Shown here in pieces: positions 42,020-50,346 of a stretch of 64,000 nucleotides of DNA. The notes under the pieces were generated by a model that worked only from the letters and a program-made list of their open reading frames with translations, was not told where the DNA came from and ran no database searches. The translations under genes and the position numbers were made by a program. Location: contig NZ_LT670817.1 of NCBI RefSeq assembly GCF_900129425.1, positions 5,394,001-5,458,000 of the forward strand, given 5' to 3'. Each line of letters opens with the position of its first letter. Position 1 is the first letter of the stretch. The stretch comes from Bradyrhizobium erythrophlei (GTDB lineage: Bacteria > Pseudomonadota > Alphaproteobacteria > Rhizobiales > Xanthobacteraceae).

Positions 42020-42766
42020 ATGACGTATTGTTGCGGAGTGCTGGTGCGGGACGGGCTGGTCATGATCGCGGACACCCGAACCAATGCCGGCCTCGATAAT
42101 GTCTCGACCTTTCGCAAGCTGCACGTCTTCTCAAAGCCGGGCGATCGCATCATGGCGATCGCCAGCGCCGGCAATCTGGCGATCAGCCAGTCGGTGCTGT
42201 CGACCCTGACCGAGGGACTGGAAGACCCGCATTCCGGCGAGATCGAAACGCTTCTGAACGCGCCGACCATGTTCCAGGCGGCGCAGCGCATCGGCCGGGC
42301 GATCCGGGCGGTCCACGCCACCGAAGGCACCGCGCTGCAGTCCGAGGACATCAATTTCGACGTGTCGTTCCTGTTCGGCGGCCAGATCAAGGGCGCGCGG
42401 ATGCGGCTGTTCATGGTCTACCCGGCCGGCAATTTCATCGAATGCACCACCGACACGCCGTACCTGCAGATCGGCGAGCATAAATACGGCAAGCCGGTGC
42501 TCGACCGCGCCATGCATTACGACGTCGAACTGTATGAAGCGCTCAAGACCAGCCTGATCTCGATGGATTCGACGATGCGATCCAATATCGGTGTCGGCCT
42601 GCCGATCGACGTGCTGGTGGTGCGCAACGACGTCTGCGATGCCGATCTCAATCATCGCATCGAGGCGGGCGAGCCGTATTTTCACGATCTGCGTTCGCGC
42701 TGGTCGGCGGCGCTGCGCGCGGCGCATCAGAATATTCCAAGACCACCCTACAAAACAGAATCATAA
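42020..42766 (+). CDS. Anbu (bacterial proteasome-like peptidase)
   Basis: 248 aa. The Ntn-hydrolase fold starts at once: MTYCCGVLVRDGLVMIADTRTNAG, so Thr2 becomes the catalytic N-terminal residue after Met removal. The S1 region RKLHVFSKPGDRIMAIASAGNLAISQ and the late ISMDSTMRSNIGVGLPIDVLVVRNDV match Anbu. Anbu assembles a ring-like particle. Fourth gene of the locus with ATP-grasp, alpha-E and transglutaminase proteins, a set thought to link peptide ligation and breakdown. Confidence 0.94.
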   Translation: MTYCCGVLVRDGLVMIADTRTNAGLDNVSTFRKLHVFSKPGDRIMAIASAGNLAISQSVLSTLTEGLEDPHSGEIETLLNAPTMFQAAQRIGRAIRAVHATEGTALQSEDINFDVSFLFGGQIKGARMRLFMVYPAGNFIECTTDTPYLQIGEHKYGKPVLDRAMHYDVELYEALKTSLISMDSTMRSNIGVGLPIDVLVVRNDVCDADLNHRIEAGEPYFHDLRSRWSAALRAAHQNIPRPPYKTES

Positions 42767-42793
42767 CCAAGAACACAACAAGGCAGGAAGCAA

Positions 42794-43555
42794 ATGACTG
42801 AGGCAGGAAAAAACAAGATCGCTGTCGTAACCGGCGCGGGTACCGGCGTCGGACGAGCCGCATCGCTGGCGCTGATGGGCGCCGGCTTCACGGTCGTGTT
42901 GGCCGGGCGCCGCCTGGAGATGCTGCAGGAGACCCAGAAGCTCGGCGAGAACGTCGGCAAGAGCCTGCCGGTTCCCGCCGATATGGCAGATCCCGGTTCG
43001 ATCGCCGCCCTGTTCGCCAAGGTGATGGACGTCTACGGCCGGCTCGACGTGCTCTTCAACAATGCCGGCATGGGCGCGCCGCCGGTGCCGTTCGAGGATC
43101 TCAGTCTCGCGCAATGGCAGGCGGTGGTGTCGACCAACCTCACCGCGCCGTTTCTGTGCAGCCAGCACGCCTTCCGCATTATGAAGGACCAGACCCCGCG
43201 CGGCGGCCGCATCATCAACAACGGCTCGATCTCCGCGCACGCGCCGCGGCCGTTCTCTTCGGCCTACACCTCCACCAAGCACGCCATCACCGGCCTGACC
43301 AAGGCGACCAACCTCGACGGCCGCGCCTACGACATCGCGGTAGGCCAGGTCGACATCGGCAATGCCGCGACCCCGATGACCGATCGCATGGTCGACGGCG
43401 TGCTGCAGCCCGACGGCCGCAAGATGCCGGAGCCGCGGATGGACGCCAAGGCGGTCGGCGACGCCGTCGCCTACATGGCGAGCCTGCCGCTCGACGCCAA
43501 CGTGCTGTTCATGACGGTGATGGCTTCGAAGATGCCGTTCGTCGGACGGGGGTAA
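42794..43555 (+). CDS. Short-chain dehydrogenase/reductase
   Basis: 253 aa. The Rossmann motif TGAGTGVGRAASLALMGAG, NNAG near residue 90 (VLFNNAGMGAPP), and the catalytic Tyr-Lys pair in SSAYTSTKHAITGLTK. It starts 27 bases after Anbu behind an AGGAAG site and could be cotranscribed, but it is not part of the usual Anbu set. NAD(P)-dependent oxidation or reduction of an unknown alcohol or ketone. Confidence 0.92.
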   Translation: MTEAGKNKIAVVTGAGTGVGRAASLALMGAGFTVVLAGRRLEMLQETQKLGENVGKSLPVPADMADPGSIAALFAKVMDVYGRLDVLFNNAGMGAPPVPFEDLSLAQWQAVVSTNLTAPFLCSQHAFRIMKDQTPRGGRIINNGSISAHAPRPFSSAYTSTKHAITGLTKATNLDGRAYDIAVGQVDIGNAATPMTDRMVDGVLQPDGRKMPEPRMDAKAVGDAVAYMASLPLDANVLFMTVMASKMPFVGRG

Positions 43556-43564
43556 GACGCTGCG

Positions 43565-43689
43565 TGCCCCGGACGCAGCGCGGCACGAAGTGCCGCACTG
43601 CCGAGCCGGGGCCCATCGAGCCCGCACGCTTTGTGTGGGTCCCGGCTCTGCGGAGCAGCGTGAAGGACGCTGCACCGCGTCCGGGACAA
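43565..43689. repeat. Palindromic repeat, family F copy 1
   Basis: TGCCCCGGACGCAGCGCGGC ... GACGCTGCACCGCGTCCGGG with an inner pair CCGAGCCGGGGCCCA / GGGTCCCGGCTCTGC. Related to the short family F piece after groEL (52001-52050). It is in the convergent gap between SDR and MFS genes. Confidence 0.85.
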
Positions 43690-43736
43690 GTTGAGATCGT
43701 GGCCCAGGCTGTGGCCGGATTCCGGCGTCACGCCCC

Positions 43737-44960
43737 CTACTCCAGCCGCTCCACGTCGCGCAGCGTTGGAAACAGCTTCATCCACAACAACGCGATCGCG
43801 ATGGTTCCGAGGCCGCCCAGCACGGCTGCCGGCACCGCGCCGAGAAGAGCGGCGGTCACGCCGCTCTCGAACTGGCCGAGTTGGTTCGAGGCATTGATGA
43901 ACAGGAAGTTCACGGCGCCGACCCGGCCCCGCATTTCGTTCGGCGTGGAGAGTTGGACCAGCGAAAAGCGGATCACCACGCTGACGGTATCGGCCGCTCC
44001 CAGGATCGCCAGCGCCAGAAGCGACAGCCACATCAAATGGGAAACGGCAAATACGACCGTCGCGGCACCGAACACGATCACGGCCTGAAACATCCGCATG
44101 CCGACGCGGCGGCTGATGGTATGGCGCGCCAGCACGGCCGTCATCAGCAAAGCGCCGACCGCCGGAGCGGCGCGCAGAATGCCGAGTCCCCACGGACCGG
44201 TCTGCAAGATATCGCGCGCGTAGATCGGCAGCAGGGCGGTCGCTCCCCCGAGCAAAACCGCGAACAGGTCGAGCGAGATCGTCCCCAGGATGGCGGCATT
44301 GCTGCGGACGAACCTGACGCCGGCGAACAGGTCGGCGGGGGTTGCGGAATCCCTGACGACGGCCGGTTGCGCCAGATGGATTGCACCGGTCAGTATCGCT
44401 CCCGATAGCCAGAACAAGACCATCAGGCCGTAGGGCATGCCGGGAGCAACGGCAAAGGCCAGGCCGCCGATGGCGGGTCCGGTAATGGTGGCGATTTGAG
44501 CGGCGCCGCTCGATATCGCGGTCGCGCGCTGCAGCGAGCCTTGCGGAGCGATCAGCGGCAGCAGCGCGGCCGTCGCCGGACTCTCGAACGCGCCGGCCGT
44601 TCCGAGCACGGCCGTTGCGATGAAAATCTGCAGCACCGTCAACCAGCCGGCATAGGCGCCCCATGCCAGAAACAGCGCCGTCAGCGCTTCGGCGAGCTGG
44701 CAAATCTGCACCACCCGCTTGCGCTCATAGCGGTCGGCCGCGTGTCCCGCCACGAACACCAGCAAGGCCGTTGGCAGGAACTGCACCAGTCCCACCATAC
44801 CAAGGTCGAACGCACTGCCGGTCAGGTCATAGATCTGCCAGCCGATTGCCACGGCGCCGATCTGGCTGGAGAAACGCGAGAAACTTCGCGACAGCAGAAA
44901 CAGTAGAAACGAGCGGTGTTTGAGCAGGGCGCGGGAGCCCACTGGTATCAAGGACGACAT
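43737..44960 (-). CDS. MFS transporter, MFS_3 (enterobactin exporter-like) type
   Basis: 407 aa from ATG 44960 (MSSLIPVGSRALLKHRSFLL). About twelve membrane helices; the loop motif AGHAADRYERKRVV lies between helices 2 and 3, and RGRVGAVNFLFINASNQLGQFESG near the end is typical of MFS_3. Proton-driven export of a small molecule is likely; substrate unknown. Divergent from the NupC-type gene. Confidence 0.88.
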   Translation of the reverse strand: MSSLIPVGSRALLKHRSFLLFLLSRSFSRFSSQIGAVAIGWQIYDLTGSAFDLGMVGLVQFLPTALLVFVAGHAADRYERKRVVQICQLAEALTALFLAWGAYAGWLTVLQIFIATAVLGTAGAFESPATAALLPLIAPQGSLQRATAISSGAAQIATITGPAIGGLAFAVAPGMPYGLMVLFWLSGAILTGAIHLAQPAVVRDSATPADLFAGVRFVRSNAAILGTISLDLFAVLLGGATALLPIYARDILQTGPWGLGILRAAPAVGALLMTAVLARHTISRRVGMRMFQAVIVFGAATVVFAVSHLMWLSLLALAILGAADTVSVVIRFSLVQLSTPNEMRGRVGAVNFLFINASNQLGQFESGVTAALLGAVPAAVLGGLGTIAIALLWMKLFPTLRDVERLE

Positions 44961-45144
44961 CGTTGCAACGGTTTCTGCCTCACTGCGAATGGTGAGCAGT
45001 CGCCCACTCCAAGTCTCCCGTGAGGCCGTGGCTGACCGTTGCCCTATTGTCAATGCCGGCGTCGACCGTTTCCGGGAAAACCCGCGCGCGGCATTGCACT
45101 TTGGCGCGTGTCGCTGCCATAATTGTCAGGGGATCGGGGTGTTG

Positions 45145-46395
45145 ATGCTTCAACTGCAATCGGCGTTCGGGGTGTTGGCGTTGCTGGCGATCGCGTGGGC
45201 GTTTGGCGAGAACCGCCGCGCGGTCTCGCCGCGGCAAACCACGGTCGGCCTTCTCGTCACCCTCCTCACCGCGGTGGCGCTGATAAAACTGCCCTTCGTC
45301 CCGCGCGCCTTCGGCGTCATCAACGATGCCGTCGGCGCGATTGCGTCGGCCTCGCGCGCCGGCACCTCGTTCGTGTTCGGCTATCTCGGCGGCGGCGCGC
45401 TGCCGTTCGATTTGAAGGCGCCCGGCGCTGATTTCATTCTGGCGTTTCAGGCGCTGCCGGTCGTACTTGTCATGAGCGTGCTCACCACGCTGCTGTTCTA
45501 TTGGCGGGTGCTGCCGCCGGTGGTTCGCGGCATGGCATGGCTGTTGGAACGCACGCTCGGCGTCGGCGGCGCGGTCGGGCTGTCGACCGCGGCCAATATC
45601 TTTCTCGGCATGGTGGAAGCGCCGCTGTTCATCCGGCCTTACCTCAAGCAGCTGACGCGCAGCGAATTGTTCCTGGTGATGACCGGCGGCATGGCCGGGA
45701 TCGCCGGCACCGTGCTGGTGCTCTACGCCACGTTGCTGGCGCCGCTGATACCAGACGCCGCGGCGCATTTCGTCATCGCCTCGGTACTTGGCGCGCCCGC
45801 GGCCATCCTGATCAGCCTGATCATGGTGCCCGAGACCAGCGAGACCAGGACCGGCGGCGCGCTTGGCGATCCGGACATGCACGCCTCGTCCACCATGGAC
45901 GCCATCGTCAAGGGCACCTCAGCCGGGCTCGAACTGTTGCTCAACATCGTCGCGATGCTGATTGTGCTGGTGGCGCTTGTATATCTCGCCAACGCTATCC
46001 TCGGACTGTTGCCTGAGGTCGGCGGCTCCGGGATTTCCCTGCAGCGGATGCTGGGTTACGCGATGGCGCCGGTGTGCTGGCTGATGGGCCTGCCGTGGCC
46101 GCAGGCGGTCACGGCCGGCAGCCTGATGGGCACCAAGACCGTGCTGAATGAGCTGATCGCCTATGTCGATCTGTCAAAACTCGCGCCGGGCGCGCTCGAT
46201 TCCCGCTCGAGGCTGATCATGCTCTACGCGCTGTGCGGCTTCGCCAATTTCGGCAGCCTCGGCATCATGATCGGCGGCCTCGGCACCATGGCGCCGGAGC
46301 GCCGCGACGAGATCAATTCGCTCGGATTGAAATCGATCGTCTCGGGCACGCTGACGACCTGCCTGATGGGCGCGATCGTGGGGGTGTTGAGTTGA
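45145..46395 (+). CDS. NupC-type concentrative nucleoside transporter
   Basis: 416 aa from ATG 45145 (MLQLQSAFGVLALLAIAWAFG); GTG 45139 is an in-frame alternative. CNT family features: VGGAVGLSTAANIFLGMVEAPLFIRPYL, ELFLVMTGGMAGIAGTVLVLYA, GTKTVLNELIAYVDL, and LCGFANFGSLGIMIGGLGTMAPERR near the end. It imports nucleosides with protons or sodium. Confidence 0.93.
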   Translation: MLQLQSAFGVLALLAIAWAFGENRRAVSPRQTTVGLLVTLLTAVALIKLPFVPRAFGVINDAVGAIASASRAGTSFVFGYLGGGALPFDLKAPGADFILAFQALPVVLVMSVLTTLLFYWRVLPPVVRGMAWLLERTLGVGGAVGLSTAANIFLGMVEAPLFIRPYLKQLTRSELFLVMTGGMAGIAGTVLVLYATLLAPLIPDAAAHFVIASVLGAPAAILISLIMVPETSETRTGGALGDPDMHASSTMDAIVKGTSAGLELLLNIVAMLIVLVALVYLANAILGLLPEVGGSGISLQRMLGYAMAPVCWLMGLPWPQAVTAGSLMGTKTVLNELIAYVDLSKLAPGALDSRSRLIMLYALCGFANFGSLGIMIGGLGTMAPERRDEINSLGLKSIVSGTLTTCLMGAIVGVLS

Positions 46396-46407
46396 CCATG
46401 GTGAACC

Positions 46408-46494
46408 GTCATGGCCGGGCTTGTCCCGGCCATCCACGTCTTTGTCTCGCAAGGAAGTAAGACGTGGATGCCCGGCACAAGGCCGGGCATGACG
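46408..46494. repeat. Palindromic repeat, family A copy 3
   Basis: CGTCATGGCCGGGCTTGTCC ... GCACAAGGCCGGGCATGACG with CCACGTCTT and AGACGTGG flanking the loop. It fills the convergent gap of about 100 bases between the nucleoside transporter and the acyltransferase genes. Confidence 0.9.
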
Positions 46495-46498
46495 AACG

Positions 46499-48451
46499 CT
46501 ACTTCCCCAGCCCCAGCATCGGCTCCACTCTCGTCATCACATACACCGACCCCTCCGCGGTGAGATGGGCGTGATCCCATGCCAGCGGAATGCCGCCGTC
46601 GATGGTGAGCGGGCATTGCCATTCCGGGCAGACCGCATCGACCACCGAAATGTAGGAGAATTTCTCGTGCGCCGGGAGTGCTGCTTTCATCTGCTGGTCG
46701 AGCGAGAAAATATCGGCCAGCACGAAATCCTCGGGACGCGGATCGACCTGCCGCAGATGCGCGCGCATCAGCATCGACGGCAGCCTTGCCTTGAACTGCA
46801 CGGCCGGCCCGAGCAGCACCACGGAGATACCCAGACCATTGAGCCTTGAGATGGTCTGCCGGAGGTCGGCGATCATGCCGTCGAACCGCGGCGGGCGGGA
46901 ATATTCCAGCCAGTCCGCTGAGAGGATAACGAGGTCGGGCTTGCGATCCCCAAGAAATGCTTCCATTTGCGTCGCAAAGTCGCGGCATGAGGAGTTGCCT
47001 TGCGCCGCCGCGTTCAATGTCGGCATGCAGGCCGCCTGCGTCGCCTGCAGGATGTTCACGCGTTGCGGATCGGTCGTCTCGCGCAGGCCATGGAAATAAT
47101 GCGCCGCGAGGCTGTCGCCCCACAACAGCACGTTGGTTTTGCCTGCTGCCAGCGCGAGGCAGGCGTCGTCGAACACGCCGCTGCGAGGTGCGAAGCAACT
47201 GCCATAACGATAGAGCGGCTGATAATTGTAGGTATTGTAGGATTCAAGCTGCAGCGCCACGCGGTCGGCATCCGACGGCGTCCGGCTCAAGACGATTCCG
47301 CCGGCGCTGCCGGCCAGCAGGACTACGCTTGCGATTCCGGCGAAGCGGAATGCGGCGCGGCGCGTCGGCGCCAGCGATTTCTGGCGGAACGGCTGTTCGA
47401 CAAATCGCCACGACAGATAGGAGATCACCACCGTCAGCGCGAACAGCGCGATCTTGTCGCCGGCGTCGAGCACCAGGCTGCTTTTCGAGAACCGCGCAAA
47501 GGTGAACAGCGGCCAGTGCCAGAGATACAGCGAATAGGAAATCTGCCCAAAGAACCTTGCGACATGGAGCGGCGAATATGGCCCTCGCTTCAGCGTGGGC
47601 ACGCCGATGCCGCTCCAGAGGAACATGGCCGCACCGACGCACGGCGTGAGCGCGTTGAAACCGGGAAAGCCCGGCCCCTGCCGCAGCGAAAATATCGGGA
47701 TTGCGATCAGTACCAGCGCGACGCCGCGCGCGATTTGCTGCGCCAGCGCATTGCGCAGCACCGGAAAGCCCGGGATCGCAATGATGCCGCCGATCAGGAA
47801 TTCCCACGCCCGCGGCGGGCTCATGAAAAAGGCATTGGCGGAACGATCAGTGTTCATCAGCCAGACGCAAAGCGCAAACGATGCCAGCGCTAGCGCGCCG
47901 AGCGCTGTCGGCAGCACGATGCGCCTGCCGCGCGCGGCGCGCGCGAGCGCCCACAACAGTAGCGGCAGCGCCAGATAAAACTGCTCCTCGACCGCCAGCG
48001 ACCAGGTGTGCAGCAGCGGCTTCTCCACCGCCGCGTGGTCGAAATAGCCGGTCTGGAACCAGAAGAAGAAATTCGAGGTGAAGGTCACGACCGCCGCGAC
48101 CGAACGAAAAAACTCCTGTCGCTCGGAGGTCAGGAGAAAATGGAATGACGGAATAGCCGTCAGCGCCACCATCGCGTAAAGCGCGGGCAACAGCCGCCGC
48201 ACCCGCCGCTCGTAGAATTGCGTAAAGGAGAAGGTGCCGCTTTCGAGTTCCGACCGGATGATTCCGGTGATCAGGTAGCCTGAGATCACAAAGAAGATAT
48301 CGACGCCGACGAAGCCGCCGAACACCGCCGGCGCCTCGAAATGGAACGCGACCACCGCCAGCACGGCGATGGCGCGCAGCCAGTCGATGTCTTCGCGATA
48401 GGCGCGCCTCACAGTCGCTATGCCGCCTTTTCCTGGCTGCACGATAAGCAT
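46499..48451 (-). CDS. OafA/YrhL-type O-acyltransferase with SGNH domain
   Basis: 650 aa. N-terminal acyltransferase-3 membrane domain of about ten helices (residues 20-390): start YREDIDWLRAIAVLAVVAFHF with catalytic His, and EEQFYLALPLLLW. C-terminal SGNH hydrolase-like domain (430-650) with Ser in LLWGDSLAAHYF and the Asp/His pair in AWDHAHLTAEG. It transfers acetyl or other acyl groups onto surface polysaccharide or lipid. No partner gene nearby tells the acceptor. Confidence 0.92.
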   Translation of the reverse strand: MLIVQPGKGGIATVRRAYREDIDWLRAIAVLAVVAFHFEAPAVFGGFVGVDIFFVISGYLITGIIRSELESGTFSFTQFYERRVRRLLPALYAMVALTAIPSFHFLLTSERQEFFRSVAAVVTFTSNFFFWFQTGYFDHAAVEKPLLHTWSLAVEEQFYLALPLLLWALARAARGRRIVLPTALGALALASFALCVWLMNTDRSANAFFMSPPRAWEFLIGGIIAIPGFPVLRNALAQQIARGVALVLIAIPIFSLRQGPGFPGFNALTPCVGAAMFLWSGIGVPTLKRGPYSPLHVARFFGQISYSLYLWHWPLFTFARFSKSSLVLDAGDKIALFALTVVISYLSWRFVEQPFRQKSLAPTRRAAFRFAGIASVVLLAGSAGGIVLSRTPSDADRVALQLESYNTYNYQPLYRYGSCFAPRSGVFDDACLALAAGKTNVLLWGDSLAAHYFHGLRETTDPQRVNILQATQAACMPTLNAAAQGNSSCRDFATQMEAFLGDRKPDLVILSADWLEYSRPPRFDGMIADLRQTISRLNGLGISVVLLGPAVQFKARLPSMLMRAHLRQVDPRPEDFVLADIFSLDQQMKAALPAHEKFSYISVVDAVCPEWQCPLTIDGGIPLAWDHAHLTAEGSVYVMTRVEPMLGLGK

Positions 48452-48470
48452 GCGGTGAGGTGCACGCGCA

Positions 48471-49049
48471 TCATGTCGCGAGTTCGACCGTCTTGAACTC
48501 CGCGGGCAGGATCACTTCGAGCAGTTCGACGTCATCGGAATAATCCAGGATCAGGTGCTTGAGCCGCGGCGGCTGGGTCCATGCACTGCCCTGCTTCATC
48601 AGGGTCTCGCCCTGCCCTTCCATGTAGGTTTTGACCCAGCCTTTCAGGACATAGACCATCTGAAATTCGACGTCGTGGAAATGCAGCTTTGAAACCTCCG
48701 CCGGATTGCACGGACCGATCAGGCGGATCACATGCGCCCGGGCCAGACCGCCGCTCGCCTCGGCAACGCCGAGATCGCGGTAGTGCGCGTAGGCGCGCAA
48801 GCCATCGGCTTTGAAATCCTCGTCGCGGTAATGACTGATGGCGATGCGCTGTTTCGGGCGGACGCGCCTGGCGGCGGGCTGCGCGCGGGCCTTGGTCTTG
48901 CGATCCTTGGTCTTGCGATCCTTAGCCTTGATCGATTTTCGCGCCACGGATTTGACGGCGGTCTTCCCGGCGGCCGCCTTGCGCGCAGGCGATTTCTTCT
49001 GCGCGGCGGCGCGGGCCGCGGTCCGCGATGTCGGCTTCTGCGTGGCCAT
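48471..49049 (-). CDS. Cupin-domain protein with a histone H1-like basic tail
   Basis: 192 aa. Residues 1-65 are a Lys/Arg/Ala-rich disordered tail with repeated AARAAAQKK, PARKAAAGK, KAKDRKTKDRKTKARA units, similar to histone H1-like or Ku C-terminal tails. Residues about 95-185 are a single cupin barrel: SKLHFHDVEFQMVYVLKGWVKTYMEGQGE holds two His and Glu likely to bind metal. The mix of DNA-binding-like tail and cupin is unusual. Confidence 0.8.
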   Translation of the reverse strand: MATQKPTSRTAARAAAQKKSPARKAAAGKTAVKSVARKSIKAKDRKTKDRKTKARAQPAARRVRPKQRIAISHYRDEDFKADGLRAYAHYRDLGVAEASGGLARAHVIRLIGPCNPAEVSKLHFHDVEFQMVYVLKGWVKTYMEGQGETLMKQGSAWTQPPRLKHLILDYSDDVELLEVILPAEFKTVELAT

Positions 49050-49217
49050 GGACGTCCTCCCTTTCGGCGTTGCGGGAAAACGTTAACACGGATCGCGCGT
49101 CGTCGCACGGACCGCGCTTCGCAGGTTGGAAAAAGGGCAACCGAGCCCACCAACGTCATCGGGGGTGGATCGTGGCAGGTACGCTTCGTTTTGCCCACCC
49201 CGCGAAATCCCGTGCTT

Positions 49218-49502
49218 TCAATGCAGCCGGAACACGCCGTCGACGGCGCGCAGTTCGGCGGGCTTGATCAGCTTGGAATGCGCAACCGTGACGGCAAAAA
49301 GCGGGCCCTCGAGCTTCTGTTGCCAGAACGAGAGAAAATCCTTCAAGGCCGGGAAATTCGGAAACAGATCGTAATTCTGCCAGACGTAGGTTTGCAGCAA
49401 CGAGGGATGATCAGGCATGCGGTACAGAATTTGCGCCGTCGTCAGCCCGTAACCCAGCACTTGCTTCCGGAAATCCTCGGAAACCCCGACCCGCGAGACC
49501 AT
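49218..49502 (-). CDS. usg: Usg-family protein
   Basis: 94 aa. ATG 49502 (MVSRVGVSEDFRKQVLGYGL) is chosen because GGAGG stands 5 bases upstream. It matches the Usg family over its length: TTAQILYRMPDHPSLLQTYVWQNYDLFPNFPALKDFLSFW-type order, then GPLFAVTVAHSKLIKPAELRA. Function unknown; sometimes encoded near trpF in other bacteria. It is separated from the groESL control region. Confidence 0.88.
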   Translation of the reverse strand: MVSRVGVSEDFRKQVLGYGLTTAQILYRMPDHPSLLQTYVWQNYDLFPNFPALKDFLSFWQQKLEGPLFAVTVAHSKLIKPAELRAVDGVFRLH

Positions 49503-49650
49503 GCCAACCTCCATTGCTGGAGCGCATTTTCCGAAGTGGCCGCCGACCGGGAGCCACCCGGTGGAGATGCGCTCACATGAGAGAAATGTGACGCAGGACA
49601 CCAACTCATCACAAGCCTAAATGTTTAACTATCCATTGAAATTTGTTGCG

Positions 49651-49677
49651 TTAGCAGCAGCTTACCGCACGTGCTAA
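49651..49677. promoter_or_regulatory. Second, weaker CIRCE-like palindrome
   Basis: TTAGCAGCA-N9-ACGTGCTAA has exactly the 9-9-9 layout of CIRCE. The outer six bases of each arm (TTAGCA/TGCTAA) fit the consensus, while the inner three of each arm do not. It is 135 bases upstream of the better CIRCE. It might be a decayed or auxiliary HrcA site. Confidence 0.4.
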
Positions 49678-49768
49678 TATAGGATTTGGCCGACCGTCCG
49701 GCGGGTTAAGCATGACGAATGAAACTGGCAGGCGTCATATTTGAGTGCCAATTTTTCTGGTAGAAGGC

Positions 49769-49797
49769 CTTGTTCCCAACAGAAGTCTGGATTATCT
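49769..49797 (+). promoter_or_regulatory. Heat-shock (sigma-32-like) promoter of groESL
   Basis: CTTG (49769-49772), 18 bases, ATTATCT (49791-49797), close to the rhizobial RpoH pattern CTTG-N17/18-CNTATNT. The start of RNA would fall near 49803-49806, just upstream of the CIRCE at 49812. This would give heat induction in two ways. Confidence 0.5.
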
Positions 49798-49811
49798 CCA
49801 CAGCGGTCACG

Positions 49812-49838
49812 CTGGCACTCGCCGGCGGAGACTGCTAA
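49812..49838 (+). promoter_or_regulatory. CIRCE operator (HrcA site) of groESL
   Basis: CTGGCACTC-N9-GACTGCTAA matches the CIRCE consensus TTAGCACTC-N9-GAGTGCTAA at 15 of 18 arm positions. It ends 44 bases before the groES start codon, a usual place for HrcA repression in alphaproteobacteria. Confidence 0.8.
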
Positions 49839-49882
49839 TTTGCGTAAATTAGACAACATCTTCAAAAGCTTAGGAGGACTGC

Positions 49883-50200
49883 ATGAAATTCCGTCCGCTC
49901 CACGACCGCGTTGTGGTCAAGCGCATCGAGGCCGAAGAAAAGTCAGCTGGCGGCATCATCATCCCGGACAGTGCCAAGGAAAAGCCCTCGCAGGGCGAAA
50001 TCACCGCGGTCGGTCCGGGTGGCCGTGACGAAGCCGGCAAGCTGATCCCGATCGATCTCAAGGTCGGCGACCGCGTGTTGTTCGGCAAATGGTCGGGCAC
50101 CGAGGTCAAGCTCGATGGCGAGGAGCTGCTGATCATGAAGGAGAGCGACATCATGGGCGTTCTCACCGATCTGCCGGCCACCAAGAAGAAGGCCGCTTAA
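49883..50200 (+). CDS. groES: Co-chaperonin GroES
   Basis: 105 aa with a strong AGGAGG site before ATG 49883. All GroES features are present: FRPLHDRVVVKRIEAEEKSAGGIIIPDSAKEKP with the mobile loop, VGPGGRDEAGK and a C-terminal GVL-like stretch. It caps the GroEL ring in ATP-driven folding. First gene of groESL, behind CIRCE and a heat-shock promoter. Confidence 0.97.
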   Translation: MKFRPLHDRVVVKRIEAEEKSAGGIIIPDSAKEKPSQGEITAVGPGGRDEAGKLIPIDLKVGDRVLFGKWSGTEVKLDGEELLIMKESDIMGVLTDLPATKKKAA

Positions 50201-50213
50201 GCACCTGCCCACG

Positions 50214-50319
50214 CCCTCACCCTGAGGAGCGCCCGCAGGGCGCGTCTCGAAGGGTGAGAGAAAAGCCATCGGCCTCATCCTTCGAGACGCGGACAAGTGT
50301 CCGTTCCTCAGGATGAGGA
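50214..50319. repeat. Palindromic repeat, family D copy 2, inside groESL
   Basis: CCCTCACCCTGAGGAGCGCC, an inner GCCCGCAGGGCGC palindrome, TCGAAGGGTGAG, and a second half CCTCATCCTTCGAGACGCGG ... CCTCAGGATGAGG. It separates groES and groEL and could lower or time groEL expression through RNA cleavage. Confidence 0.85.
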
Positions 50320-50346
50320 GCAAAGATCAACTCAGGGAAAACAAAT

